From the NCBI GenBank assembly GCA_963422705.1, contig OY730443.1, forward strand, positions 3,658,001-3,722,000: a stretch of 64,000 nt of DNA, given 5' to 3'. The notes under the pieces are model-generated. The model saw nothing but the letters and a program-made list of their open reading frames with translations, searched no databases and was not told the origin of the DNA. Positions within the stretch are counted from its first letter, which is position 1; every line of letters begins with the position of its first letter. A program made the translations under genes and the position numbers. This DNA is from G963422705 sp963422705. GTDB taxonomy: Bacteria; Poribacteria; WGA-4E; WGA-3G. Of the stretch, positions 1 to 9,050 are shown piece by piece.

Positions 1-1184
1 TGATTTGGAACAATGCTCACGACGCAATTTTCACGGAAAGACTCGCATGCGTCGCCTAATAACTGAATTGATTGCAATGCAGTATACGCCATAAGTGGCA
101 TGAACACATTAAGCTGTAAGGCGCCGCTTGCATTCGCAATAGTCATCGTTGTATCGTTACCGATGACTTTCGCGCATACCATGGTGAGCGCTTCACACTG
201 GGTAGGATTCACTTTTCCGGGCATAATTGAGCTTCCCGGTTCATTCGGTGGCAGCTCCAATTCTCCAAGCCCACAGCGTGGCCCGGAGGCGAGCCACCGA
301 ATGTCGTTCGCAATCTTAAAGAGGGCTGTCGCGGCTGTTTTTAAGACGGCACTCGCATTCGTAATCGCATCTCTACCTGCAAGTGCTTCAAAGGAATTTC
401 GCGAACGTTGGAGTGGGTAGCCTGTGGTTTTTGATAGTTTCGCGATAACGCGTTCCGTGTAGTCCGGGTGCGTGTTTAACCCTGTACCCACAGCGGTACC
501 GCCAATAGGAAGTTCATATAGATGGGGGAGTGCGCCAAAAAGCCGCTCTTCTGCTGTAATGAGGTGGTGGGTATACGCACTAAATTCTTGTCCCAGTGTC
601 AACGGGGTTGCATCCATTAGATGCGTTCGTCCAATTTTGACAATTTCCTTAAATGCTTCCGCCTTTTCTGTGAATGCTTCTCGTAGGCGACGCAGCCTCG
701 GCATGAGATGTTCCTGAATCTCACGCACCATTGCGAGATGTATCGCCGTAGGGAACACATCGTTCGTTGATTGTGACTTATTGACATGGTCATTCGGATG
801 AATCGGGTGCTTGCTTCCGAGTTGTCCGCCTAGCAATTCAATCGCGCGATTGGCAATCACCTCATTTACATTCATATTTGACTGGGTTCCACTACCCGTT
901 TGCCAGATGGGTAGCGGGAAATGCTCATCTAACGTGCCGTCGATTACCTCTTGTGCCGCTTTTCCTATCGCCTCGGCAAGCCGTGGTTCAAGCAAGTGGA
1001 GTTCTGCATTCACGTAAGCGACTGCCTGTTTGACAGTTCCGAGCGCCCAGAGTGCTGCCCGAGGTAGACGTTCTGAGCCAATTTTAAAATTCTGAAGGGC
1101 ACGCTGCGTTTGCGCGCCCCAGTACCGTTCAGCTGGGACGTGGAGCATTCCCATACTATCCGTTTCATTTCTTATATTTTTCAT
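1..1184 (-). CDS. fumC: Fumarate hydratase class II, C-terminus cut by window edge
   Basis: Reversible hydration of fumarate to malate in the TCA cycle, a cytosolic homotetramer. About 394 codons are visible; the family is usually about 460 residues, so roughly the last 70 lie outside the window. The start is ATG at 1184, giving MKNIRNETDSMG, which lines up with the N-terminus of E. coli FumC. The reading then shows the WGAQTQRAL box near residue 24, the SxQSTNDVFPTA stretch, and the fumarase/aspartase signature GSSIMPGKVNPTQ near residue 320. Aspartate ammonia-lyase shares this signature, but the N-terminal sequence favours fumarase. The gene is transcribed away from the operon that starts at 1639. 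A candidate promoter lies at 1282-1310. Confidence 0.93.
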   Translation of the reverse strand, partial: MKNIRNETDSMGMLHVPAERYWGAQTQRALQNFKIGSERLPRAALWALGTVKQAVAYVNAELHLLEPRLAEAIGKAAQEVIDGTLDEHFPLPIWQTGSGTQSNMNVNEVIANRAIELLGGQLGSKHPIHPNDHVNKSQSTNDVFPTAIHLAMVREIQEHLMPRLRRLREAFTEKAEAFKEIVKIGRTHLMDATPLTLGQEFSAYTHHLITAEERLFGALPHLYELPIGGTAVGTGLNTHPDYTERVIAKLSKTTGYPLQRSRNSFEALAGRDAITNASAVLKTAATALFKIANDIRWLASGPRCGLGELELPPNEPGSSIMPGKVNPTQCEALTMVCAKVIGNDTTMTIANASGALQLNVFMPLMAYTALQSIQLLGDACESFRENCVVSIVPN

Positions 1185-1281
1185 GAGGGTGTTAATGATG
1201 CCTTTCTGATTTCTCGTTCAAGAGATTCTGTCACAATTCATTTTGTGAGCGCGTGGCGGCTTTTTAAAAAAAGTCTATCAT

Positions 1282-1310
1282 ATTCTCCTCAATATTTCAA
1301 GAGGTGTCAA
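1282..1310 (-). promoter_or_regulatory. Candidate promoter of fumC
   Basis: Read on the minus strand, a perfect -35 TTGACA (1310-1305) is followed after 17 bases by GAGAAT (1287-1282), a 4/6 match to the -10 consensus. It would give a leader of about 90 nt before the fumC start. The -10 is weak, so this is tentative. Confidence 0.4.
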
Positions 1311-1458
1311 TAGTTTTCACGGCATTTCGTTTTCGACATGTTTGTTGATTTGCCGATGGCGCGTGAACCGGAAATCACGCCTACCGGGGTACCTGGTAAT
1401 CTAGCATCCATTTTTAATGGAGAAGTAAATAGTTCTGTGAGATAACATCTAATAAAAT

Positions 1459-1487
1459 TTGCTATTTTTTTTCAAACATGGTATAGT
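1459..1487 (+). promoter_or_regulatory. Candidate sigma-70 promoter of the 1.6-6.5 kb operon
   Basis: TTGCTA at 1459-1464 and TATAGT at 1482-1487 are separated by exactly 17 bases. The predicted start of transcription is near 1494, leaving a leader of about 145 nt before the GTG at 1639. Confidence 0.55.
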
Positions 1488-1638
1488 TAATATGAGATTT
1501 TATCTTCGAGAAATTTCTGTACGTTCATCTAAAGTTTTGTGGTAAACTGTTCGTTTGCACCCCCGTCGTTAATCTGTGTTTTCATAGTCAGGTGATGAGG
1601 ATAAAAAAATATTAATCAACCCCTATTTAATCAATTCA

Positions 1639-2646
1639 GTGACGGCCCCACCTCCCCAAAGTTATCGTTACAATCAGTGGTGTCTGCGCGGTTATCATCC
1701 AGGGCTGCGGCCACTGTCGCCGGATGATGAATGTGGTACCCTTATCGGACAAATGGGATGGGTGGGGGCGCACGCCCACGCGCATGACTATCTATGGGCG
1801 ACAGCGGGCAACATGGGTGCCTTGCTGGCAGCGCGCGTCGATGAGGCGTGTCTCCTTCCTTATGACGTATCGCCGCGTTATCCGCTGCCCTCACAGATTA
1901 TGGTGAAAGGGCTAGCAGGAAGACACGTGCTACTTACGAAATCCGGTGCGCGTTTGGATATGATAGCGTGTGAACATCCTTCGTTAAATCTAGCCATCAT
2001 AGAGGTAGAATCCGACGGGGTCTTTTATCGCATGCGCTTCGGTAGTCCGGCCGCATCAACGTTGCGGGAGAATAAAAGTGGAGTGTCTGAACCCAAACCG
2101 ACGAGCGAGATGTTTCATTATCTGCTAATTTTTGAACAATTAGCCACACAGAGGTTCACCGCACTTGTTCACCTGCAGCCGAAGTTTTTGAACCTCATTT
2201 CCCGGACAGAACATGGACACCCGAAGCGGTTCTATAACTTCCTAAGGGGCTATGAACCGGAAACGCCTATCATCTATGACAGTTCCGGCGGGATTGGGTT
2301 CGTACAAGAGCGCGCGCCCGGCATTCCGGAGTTGTCTTACGAGAGCCTGCAGGTATTTAAAAACGAGCCAAACGCCCCCCGGCATATTATCTATTGGGTT
2401 GGGCATGGCACTTTTTCGCGAGGCAGCGACATGGTGGATGCGTACAAACACGCGGAGTACTTTGAAGCCGCAGCGAGAATGGCGTGGGAGGCACATCAGG
2501 GAAAATTAGAGGCGCGCGCCTATTCCGAGGAAATTGTCCGTTGTATCTTAAGAGAGTTCAACGCTAACAATGAAACCAATACGCACGGTGTTTCCACGGA
2601 ATCCGCATCGCCAAACAAATCTGAAAATCTTTATAATTATCCATAA
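1639..2646 (+). CDS. Class II aldolase/adducin-like protein with altered metal site
   Basis: 335 residues from a GTG start. The overall pattern resembles class II aldolases and epimerases (fuculose- and rhamnulose-phosphate aldolase type): a TKSGARLD segment near residue 100, the glutamate-bearing PTSEMFHY near 154, ALVHLQP near 175 and GHGTFSRG near 255 followed by a YKHAEYFEAAA helix. In the family the zinc is held by one Glu and three His, with two of the His in an H-x-H pair. Here the pair reads H-L-Q, so the second ligand is missing and aldolase activity is doubtful. The first gene of a four-gene tight cluster; the next gene starts 37 bp later. Family membership is by motif only; the substrate is unknown. 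The last 30 residues are polar and probably disordered. Confidence 0.6.
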   Translation: MTAPPPQSYRYNQWCLRGYHPGLRPLSPDDECGTLIGQMGWVGAHAHAHDYLWATAGNMGALLAARVDEACLLPYDVSPRYPLPSQIMVKGLAGRHVLLTKSGARLDMIACEHPSLNLAIIEVESDGVFYRMRFGSPAASTLRENKSGVSEPKPTSEMFHYLLIFEQLATQRFTALVHLQPKFLNLISRTEHGHPKRFYNFLRGYEPETPIIYDSSGGIGFVQERAPGIPELSYESLQVFKNEPNAPRHIIYWVGHGTFSRGSDMVDAYKHAEYFEAAARMAWEAHQGKLEARAYSEEIVRCILREFNANNETNTHGVSTESASPNKSENLYNYP

Positions 2647-2683
2647 GCAGAAATTTCCTTCAGGGTAAATCTGAGGAGGTACG

Positions 2684-3283
2684 ATGAAAACCCCGATGGG
2701 CACAAATACGCCGAACCGTAATATTAATCCCGAACCGGACGCATCGACATCACAGAAGCTTGAAGAGTACCCCCAAGGGAGCGTGTTCGATACTTACATC
2801 CGAAACTTCAACAAACGGTTACGCACGCTCAGCCGTCACTGCGAGGACTCACTGTATCGCGTAGAGGAGAAACTGGCCTCCCTTGAGAAACAATACCTTC
2901 AAGATATGGAGATGCTCAAGGCCGAAATTGAAAAGATTCCACGTCAAATTGACGCCCGAATTGATGCCCACTTCAACGGTATGCCAAGTTCTACCGAAGA
3001 AGACTTGCAGAAAATGTCAACCCTCATTAATGAGTCTGCGCGCGAATTAAAAAGAGAAGTTGATGAGCTCAAGCGTGAAACCGGGCAGGTGAAAGAACAA
3101 ATTCATCGCAACCAGCAAACGCTGCGTGAGGAGTTAACTTCCGAAACCGAGCAGCTTGACATTGCCAAGCTCGATAGGCTCAGGATTGCCGATGTCTTTA
3201 TCGAACTCGGGACGATGCTCAAAGAAGAGAAATCCTTTTCTGAATTAAACGATGCCATGGACGGGATTTTGAATGAGGAATAA
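2684..3283 (+). CDS. Coiled-coil protein of unknown function
   Basis: 199 residues, ATG preceded by a perfect AGGAGG a few bases upstream. I do not recognise a family. No signal peptide or membrane segment is visible. After a polar, proline-rich N-terminus (about 35 residues), residues 40-170 are rich in Glu, Lys, Arg and Leu with heptad-like spacing (for example LKREVDELKRETGQVKEQI), so a long coiled coil is likely. It sits between the aldolase-like and CapA-like genes; only 3 bp separate its stop from the next ATG, so it is co-translated and may organise its partners. Function is not inferred beyond that. Confidence 0.75.
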   Translation: MKTPMGTNTPNRNINPEPDASTSQKLEEYPQGSVFDTYIRNFNKRLRTLSRHCEDSLYRVEEKLASLEKQYLQDMEMLKAEIEKIPRQIDARIDAHFNGMPSSTEEDLQKMSTLINESARELKREVDELKRETGQVKEQIHRNQQTLREELTSETEQLDIAKLDRLRIADVFIELGTMLKEEKSFSELNDAMDGILNEE

Positions 3284-3286
3284 GCG

Positions 3287-4549
3287 ATGAAAACCCGCGT
3301 CGTCTTACTTTGCACGTGCCTATGCCTCATCCTGAATGTCGCGAGCCAGGATATTTCCAGGGCGGTTAATCGTTTAAATAGCACACCAAAGCCGCCGACT
3401 GTCGCACTTCAATCTCAAAGAACTACCGATACCGAGACGCTCACTGTTCTCACAGTTGGTGATATCACCGTCGGGAGCCGGCTAACACCATTGATTGAAA
3501 CCCATGGGCCTGGCATCTTTTTTCAAGCCACTGCCAAATTGATTCAGGAGGCAAACATTGCTATCGCATTTCTCAATACCAGCATTTCAGATAGAGGTGA
3601 ACCCCGGCATGGGCGCAACCCAATTTTTCGTGCAGCACCGGGATTCGCGAGGGGACTCGCGAACACCGGATTTGATGCAGTCTCCTTGGCCACGCCACAC
3701 AGCATGGATTTTGGTTTTGAAGCATTAGAAGATACACTGACGGAATTAGAATGGTATCATGTCGAGCCTGTGGGTGCTGGTATCACCGGAGAGATGGCGG
3801 GAAAGCCTGCATGGATACCGCTCCGGCGCATCCGTTCCAACATCAGGCGAGCCGCGGAAATCACAAATGAGATTCCCTCTTTTGAACAAGGTAACCCTCC
3901 TTTTACAGGAAATGTCGAGGCTGACGGTTTTTCGCCCAGCAAAACTTCGGAGGTGGGTGTTGCGGTGCTTGCCTATTATCGACAAAACGAGTTTTCGCGA
4001 TACACAGGAGATATGCGCGCTAATGCCCTTTATAGCAACATGGTGGCAGCAGTCACCGACGCGCGGGATAACGCCGAACTGCTCATCGTTTTGCTACATT
4101 GGGGTGAAAAGGCATATCAAGAGAACCGAGGAGAGCAAAGCCGGCGTGAGAAACAGCAAGAATCCGCCATTGCACGGCAGCAAATATTTGCGCATGCACT
4201 CATTGATGCCGGGGCGGATATGGTATGCTGCCAACAACTTCATACGCTCGGCGGCATTGAAATTTATCAAGGCAAACCGATTGTCTACAGTCTCGCTGAT
4301 TTTATTTATGATGCCTATGATAAACAGTACCTTCGCCTCGTTATCCCAAAAGCCAAGTTTGATGACGGAGAGCTGACATCAATTGAACTGATTCCAATTT
4401 TAACGGGGACAGCGGATAAAAAGTACCAGCCGAGCATTCTCAGTGGGGAAGAGGCGATAGAAACTTTAAGGGATTATCAACAGCGGTGTGCCCCTTTCAA
4501 AACGGAGTTCTTGATTGAAAACGAACGCGGATGGATTCGCCCAAAATAG
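3287..4549 (+). CDS. CapA-family protein (metallophosphatase-like fold), degenerate
   Basis: 420 residues with a hydrophobic N-terminal signal (about residues 1-20), so probably exported. The family is that of CapA/PgsA, needed for poly-gamma-glutamate capsule in Bacillus and related to calcineurin-like phosphatases. Landmarks in order: TVGDITVGSR near residue 56, a segment that normally reads ANNHxxDxG but here reads ATPHSMDFG near 136, LLHWGEKAY near 270, and QLHTLGGIEIYQGKPIVYSLADF near 318-340, the equivalent of the usual GHHPHV...YSLGNF. The loss of the NNH and GHHPH metal-binding residues suggests changed or lost catalysis. RBS GAGGAAT overlaps the preceding stop. Its 3' end overlaps the next gene by 35 bp, so the genes are translationally coupled. 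Confidence 0.75.
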   Translation: MKTRVVLLCTCLCLILNVASQDISRAVNRLNSTPKPPTVALQSQRTTDTETLTVLTVGDITVGSRLTPLIETHGPGIFFQATAKLIQEANIAIAFLNTSISDRGEPRHGRNPIFRAAPGFARGLANTGFDAVSLATPHSMDFGFEALEDTLTELEWYHVEPVGAGITGEMAGKPAWIPLRRIRSNIRRAAEITNEIPSFEQGNPPFTGNVEADGFSPSKTSEVGVAVLAYYRQNEFSRYTGDMRANALYSNMVAAVTDARDNAELLIVLLHWGEKAYQENRGEQSRREKQQESAIARQQIFAHALIDAGADMVCCQQLHTLGGIEIYQGKPIVYSLADFIYDAYDKQYLRLVIPKAKFDDGELTSIELIPILTGTADKKYQPSILSGEEAIETLRDYQQRCAPFKTEFLIENERGWIRPK

Positions 4550-6539
4550 TCTCTCTGTTGGACAACGTAATTATGAGCCGGGCTTAACGCCGAAAGCACT
4601 TCTCATTGCAATCGTCCTAATCCCTGTTAATGTTTATTGGATAATTCAGCTGGAGGTAGTCCGTTATACGCATCCGACGCTCATTCATCCGCTCTCTAAC
4701 GTTATTTTCATCCTGTTTTGGTTGCTTGTGCTACGGACGGTGCTCAGCAAATTATCAAAAAAAATGTGGCTGTCCGGCGCGGAGTTGCTGACTATCTATG
4801 TCATGTTGTGCATTGTCTCATCTCTCTGTTCGCACGATATGATGGAGATTCTTATCACGCTTTTAGGGCACCCTTTTCGGTTTGCAACCCCGGAGAACGA
4901 ATGGCAGCAGCTGTTTTGGAAAGAATTACCCTCATGGCTCACTGTACAGGATACCCGTGTCTTGTCCGGCTATTATGAAGGGCAATCCAGTTTTTACCAT
5001 AAGCGACATCTTGTTGCATGGGCAACGCCTATTTTTTGGTGGACAGTTTTCATTTTTGTGTTGATGTTTGTCATGTTATGCATCAACACGTTACTTAGAA
5101 TCCAATGGACAGAGCGTGAGAGGCTCACGTATCCCATTATCCAATTGCCGTTGGCAATGACAGATACGCAGGCGAGTTTTTTCAAAAATAGACTGATGTG
5201 GATAGGTTTTGGTATCGCCGCGGTAATTAGCCTCCTAAATCTGCTTAATTCAATATATCCGGCAGTGCCGTACCTGCCGGTAAAACGCCAAAATATACAT
5301 CAATTTTTCACTGGGGCGCCTTGGAACGCCATGGGCGGCCTGCGACTCTCATTTTATCCGTTCGCGATTGGGATTAGTTTCCTGATACCACTTGATTTAC
5401 TTTTTTCCTGTTGGGCGTTCTATGGGTTATACAAGTTAGAGCTCATGGCCGGTAGCGTATTGGGCCTGCGGCAGATGCCCGGTTTTCCTTATGCGGACGC
5501 TCAGAGTTTCGGCGCGTACCTTGCACTTTTGGGAAGTGCAGCGTGGATAGGACGTTCCCATTTCAAGTACGTGTTTCGAGGCATCCGGGACGGATTTACG
5601 GGGCAATCCGAATCGGCGAGTTTGTCGCGAAGGTACCCGTCTGAAGAGCTCACCCACGCGAAGACGGGTGCAGCGCGCGAACCGATGCCATATCACTTCG
5701 CATTCCTTGGCATCGTTGGCGGGAGTCTCTTTTTGACAGCATTTTCTTACAAAGCAGGCATGTCACTCTGGGTAGTTCCTCTCTTTTTCGGGATTTACTT
5801 TCTGCTCGCAATTATGATTGCAAGGCTTCGTGCAGAATTAGGGTTCTTAGTTCACGATTTACACCGCGTGGACCCGCACGGTTTATTGGTGACAGCGTTT
5901 GGCGCGCAGCGGTTGAGCACAAGCACAAAGAGCGTGTTTTCACTGTACATGTTCTTTAACCGTGCTTACCGGGCACACCCGATGCCGCAAAAAATGGAGG
6001 CATTAAAAATTGCAGCGCGGCGCCAGATACCGCCCCGTCATATAGCAAGCGCCATTCTCATCGCGACAGCAATTGGTGCACTCGTTGTTTTTTGGCTGTT
6101 GTTAGACAATTACTACCGCCATGGCGCTGATACCGGGTACTATGGCCCTTGGGCACTCGGATTTGGCAGAGGCGTCTACCGTCAACTCGAAAATTGGCTG
6201 AATTATCCGCAAGGAACTGATGTTCCGGCCCTCGTTTTTGTTGGTGGTGGCAGCGCCTTTGCAATGGGGCTTATGCTGCTGCGCACTCGATTCCTGTGGT
6301 GGCCCCTACATCCGCTCGGTTACGCTATGGCGAACAGTTGGGGCATGTACAATCTCTGGAGTTGTCTTTTTGTGGCATGGGTAGTCAAAGCCTTAGTATT
6401 ACATCACGGCGGACTCAAAACGTATAGACGCGCCGTACCCCTATTTCTAGGGCTTGCCCTCGGCGACTACATCTGCGGAAGCCTCTGGAGTATTGGCGGC
6501 ATTTTTGCAAATACGACGCTTTACCAGTTTTGGCCCTAG
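4515..6539 (+). CDS. Polytopic membrane protein (DUF6785/DUF6784-like)
   Basis: 674 residues from a TTG start supported by GGAG 8 bases upstream and by overlap with the CapA-like gene; no in-frame ATG offers a better start. I count about a dozen hydrophobic segments spread from residue 28 to the C-terminus, so an inner-membrane protein is secure. The segment ERERLTYPIIQLPLAMT after the fifth helix matches what I remember of the DUF6785/DUF6784 family common in Poribacteria and Planctomycetes, which is distantly transporter-like; that assignment is from memory and moderate. It ends the operon begun at 1639. A transported substrate cannot be read from the sequence. Confidence 0.7.
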   Translation: MKTNADGFAQNSLSVGQRNYEPGLTPKALLIAIVLIPVNVYWIIQLEVVRYTHPTLIHPLSNVIFILFWLLVLRTVLSKLSKKMWLSGAELLTIYVMLCIVSSLCSHDMMEILITLLGHPFRFATPENEWQQLFWKELPSWLTVQDTRVLSGYYEGQSSFYHKRHLVAWATPIFWWTVFIFVLMFVMLCINTLLRIQWTERERLTYPIIQLPLAMTDTQASFFKNRLMWIGFGIAAVISLLNLLNSIYPAVPYLPVKRQNIHQFFTGAPWNAMGGLRLSFYPFAIGISFLIPLDLLFSCWAFYGLYKLELMAGSVLGLRQMPGFPYADAQSFGAYLALLGSAAWIGRSHFKYVFRGIRDGFTGQSESASLSRRYPSEELTHAKTGAAREPMPYHFAFLGIVGGSLFLTAFSYKAGMSLWVVPLFFGIYFLLAIMIARLRAELGFLVHDLHRVDPHGLLVTAFGAQRLSTSTKSVFSLYMFFNRAYRAHPMPQKMEALKIAARRQIPPRHIASAILIATAIGALVVFWLLLDNYYRHGADTGYYGPWALGFGRGVYRQLENWLNYPQGTDVPALVFVGGGSAFAMGLMLLRTRFLWWPLHPLGYAMANSWGMYNLWSCLFVAWVVKALVLHHGGLKTYRRAVPLFLGLALGDYICGSLWSIGGIFANTTLYQFWP

Positions 6540-6618
6540 GTTTCCGTTCAAGGCACAAAACCGGCGACATAACGCTCACCGCAGAATTTTGCCGGATGAC
6601 GGGATTCAGGAAAAATTC

Positions 6619-6648
6619 TTGACACGAAATAGGCACGGAAAAAATAAT
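6619..6648 (+). promoter_or_regulatory. Candidate promoter of the DUF1549/DUF1553 gene
   Basis: Perfect TTGACA at 6619-6624, 18-base spacer, AATAAT at 6643-6648 (5/6 of the -10 consensus). Predicted transcription start near 6655, about 100 nt before the ATG at 6757. Confidence 0.55.
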
Positions 6649-6756
6649 TCTCTCACAATATCATCAAAAGAATTTCGATGATATCTCAGGTAAGTGAGTG
6701 GGGATAGAGCCCCTATTTGTAGAAGAGTTGACTCAAGCTTTCGTGGAGGTACTCAA

Positions 6757-9003
6757 ATGAAGCATCTAATGCTGATAGCCATATTGCTCGCGATGCCTTT
6801 TATCACTCAAGCCAATAAAGATACGAATGTAAATGTAGACGAAGATGAGAGCGTGGGCGTTCGTTCTAAGGCAAAAGACGTTGAAAACTCGACACCAAAA
6901 TTCCTCAGAGATATTGCCCCGCTTTTAGATAAGCAGGGCTGCTCCGCTGGCGTGTGTCATGGAAAATTCGGCGGGCAAGGTGGATTGAATCTCTCGCTGC
7001 TTACCTTAAATCCGGAATCAGATTATGAACCGATTGTGCACCATAACCGTGGCAGACGCATTAACCTGGTAGAACCCTCGCAAAGTCTCTTTCTCCTGAA
7101 ACCTACAGGGCAAATTCCACACGAAGGTGGCATGCGTTTTGAACCAAACTCAGCGGTAGCCCGCACGATATACCGTTGGATTGAAGCCGGCGCGCCGTTT
7201 CATGCCGAAGAACCGCGCCTTGCCAAATTGGAAATCCAGCCCAAGGCATTTGTTCTCACAGATGTCGGCAAGCGGATGCCTCTCAAAGTTATTGCCCATT
7301 GGACAAATGGCACCGTCGAAGATGTCACTGCGCATGCCGTTTATGAATCCAAGGAGCCGCAGATTGCCGAGGTAGGAACGGCTGGTGACGTCACCAGCCG
7401 CCGCTGGGGTGGTACCGCGATTATCGCACGCTACTTAGGGACTGTGGCCGCGGCTTTTGTCACCATCCCACAAGGAACGCAAACGGTGGGCCCAGACAAT
7501 ACATTCACACCGAATAATTATATTGACGAATTCATTTTTGCCAAACTTAAAAAATTGAATGTTACCCCTTCTGCGCTCACAACCGATGCAGCGTTTATTC
7601 GCCGTATCTATCTGGATACCGTCGGCATGCTTCCTACCCCTGATGAGGTGCAAGCCTTCCTCACTGATACTGTTCTCGATAAGCGTGGTGAACTCATTGA
7701 GCGCCTCCTAGAGATGCCGGCTTGGGTAGATGTTCGCACCCTCAAATTAGCAGATATGTTACGTATCCATCCACGCAGGCTCGGCAATAGGGCATTTGGG
7801 GAACGCGGGGCAACCCTCTTTCACGAATGGGTGCGCGATGCTGTGGCACAAAATAGGCCCTATGATGAAATCGCCCGTGCGCTTATCACTGCTCGCGGCA
7901 GTACCTATCAGCATGGCCCGGCAAACTACTACCGTCTTGAGCGGCAACCTGCGGGTAGAGCGGAAACCACCGCACAAGTATTTCTGGGCATACGTCTCAG
8001 CTGCGCGAGGTGCCATAAACATCCGTTTGACCGGTGGACGACAGATGATTATTGGAATTTTGCCGCTTTTACTGGGAAAGTCGGAATCCGCACCGGTGCG
8101 CTTTATAACGAGCAGGTAGTTTATTATAACCCAAGAGGGCGCGTCATTAACCAATCCGTTCAGGGCAGTCGCGGCACCGTCGCACAACCTACCTTTCTCG
8201 GTGGTGAAGTGCTTCCCGCCAATTACCAGGGCGATATCTTGCAACGGCTCGCCGACTGGATGACTTCTGTTAATAACCCATATTTCGCCAAGGCGACTGT
8301 CAATCGCTTGTGGAACCATTACTTCGGCAGAGGTATCGTTGAACCGGTTGACGACATGCGTGCCACAACCCCGCCAAGCGTTGAAGGGCTCCTCGATGCC
8401 TTAGCGGATGACTTTATCAAAAGCGGCTTTGATACCAAACACATCATCAAGCAGATACTCAAATCGCGTACCTATCAACTGTCCGCGGAACCGAACGAAA
8501 CCAATCTGTTGGACGACAGGTTTTTCTCAAGGTTTTACCCGCGGCCCCTCAACGCTCATATCTTGCTGGATGTCTTAAACGATGTGCTCGAAACGAAAGA
8601 AAAGTATGGACGTTATCCGATGGGCACTCGTACTGTGCAGCTCCCCTTACCGGTGCGCTCACGTTTCTTAACCCTTTTTGGGCGTTCCCCGCGCGAATTC
8701 CTCGGCGACTTGGAGCCGAAACTGGAACCGACACTAACCCAAGCACTTCATCTCATGAACTCCGGTTACATTAACAAAAAATTACGCAGCGCCACGGGAG
8801 TCCTGACGCGCTTAATCGCGGAGAATCCGGGGAACACAGCATTGGTAACCCGTCTATACCTGCGCACTTTAAGCCGGCTGCCCACGGAGACGGAAATTGC
8901 TATCGCCGAGGCGTATCTTGCCGAGAATTCACCGCGCCGTGCCGCAAGCGAAGATTTGCTGTGGGCGCTAATTTCATCGCGTACGTTTCTATTTGTGCAA
9001 TAA
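6757..9003 (+). CDS. Secreted DUF1549/DUF1553 protein with cytochrome-like motifs
   Basis: 748 residues. An upstream in-frame start exists at 6694, but the ATG at 6757 has GGAGGT 6 bases upstream and opens a clean signal peptide (MKHLMLIAILLAMP). Domains in order: a cysteine region GCSAGVCHGKFGGQGG near residue 62, of the type seen in planctomycetal surface proteins; a bacterial Ig-like (group 2) domain at about 150-235; DUF1549 at about 255-465, containing the haem-type motif CARCHKHPFDRW near 419; DUF1553 at about 505-745. These proteins are abundant in Planctomycetes and Poribacteria and are thought to act in extracytoplasmic glycan breakdown or redox chemistry. They are usually paired with a DUF1501 gene, and none is present here. 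The stop TAA overlaps a possible ATG for the next gene. Confidence 0.88.
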   Translation: MKHLMLIAILLAMPFITQANKDTNVNVDEDESVGVRSKAKDVENSTPKFLRDIAPLLDKQGCSAGVCHGKFGGQGGLNLSLLTLNPESDYEPIVHHNRGRRINLVEPSQSLFLLKPTGQIPHEGGMRFEPNSAVARTIYRWIEAGAPFHAEEPRLAKLEIQPKAFVLTDVGKRMPLKVIAHWTNGTVEDVTAHAVYESKEPQIAEVGTAGDVTSRRWGGTAIIARYLGTVAAAFVTIPQGTQTVGPDNTFTPNNYIDEFIFAKLKKLNVTPSALTTDAAFIRRIYLDTVGMLPTPDEVQAFLTDTVLDKRGELIERLLEMPAWVDVRTLKLADMLRIHPRRLGNRAFGERGATLFHEWVRDAVAQNRPYDEIARALITARGSTYQHGPANYYRLERQPAGRAETTAQVFLGIRLSCARCHKHPFDRWTTDDYWNFAAFTGKVGIRTGALYNEQVVYYNPRGRVINQSVQGSRGTVAQPTFLGGEVLPANYQGDILQRLADWMTSVNNPYFAKATVNRLWNHYFGRGIVEPVDDMRATTPPSVEGLLDALADDFIKSGFDTKHIIKQILKSRTYQLSAEPNETNLLDDRFFSRFYPRPLNAHILLDVLNDVLETKEKYGRYPMGTRTVQLPLPVRSRFLTLFGRSPREFLGDLEPKLEPTLTQALHLMNSGYINKKLRSATGVLTRLIAENPGNTALVTRLYLRTLSRLPTETEIAIAEAYLAENSPRRAASEDLLWALISSRTFLFVQ

Positions 9004-9050
9004 TGGAACGACCGGTTTCATGTTACGCGAAAATAGGTTCAATAACCAAC

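Larger units (their letters stand above)
1185..1638. other. Divergent intergenic region fumC / aldolase-like operon
   Basis: 454 bp between divergent genes. It holds the two candidate promoters listed separately (1282-1310 minus, 1459-1487 plus). I see no reading frame with coding character, no tRNA and no T-tract terminator. Confidence 0.7.
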
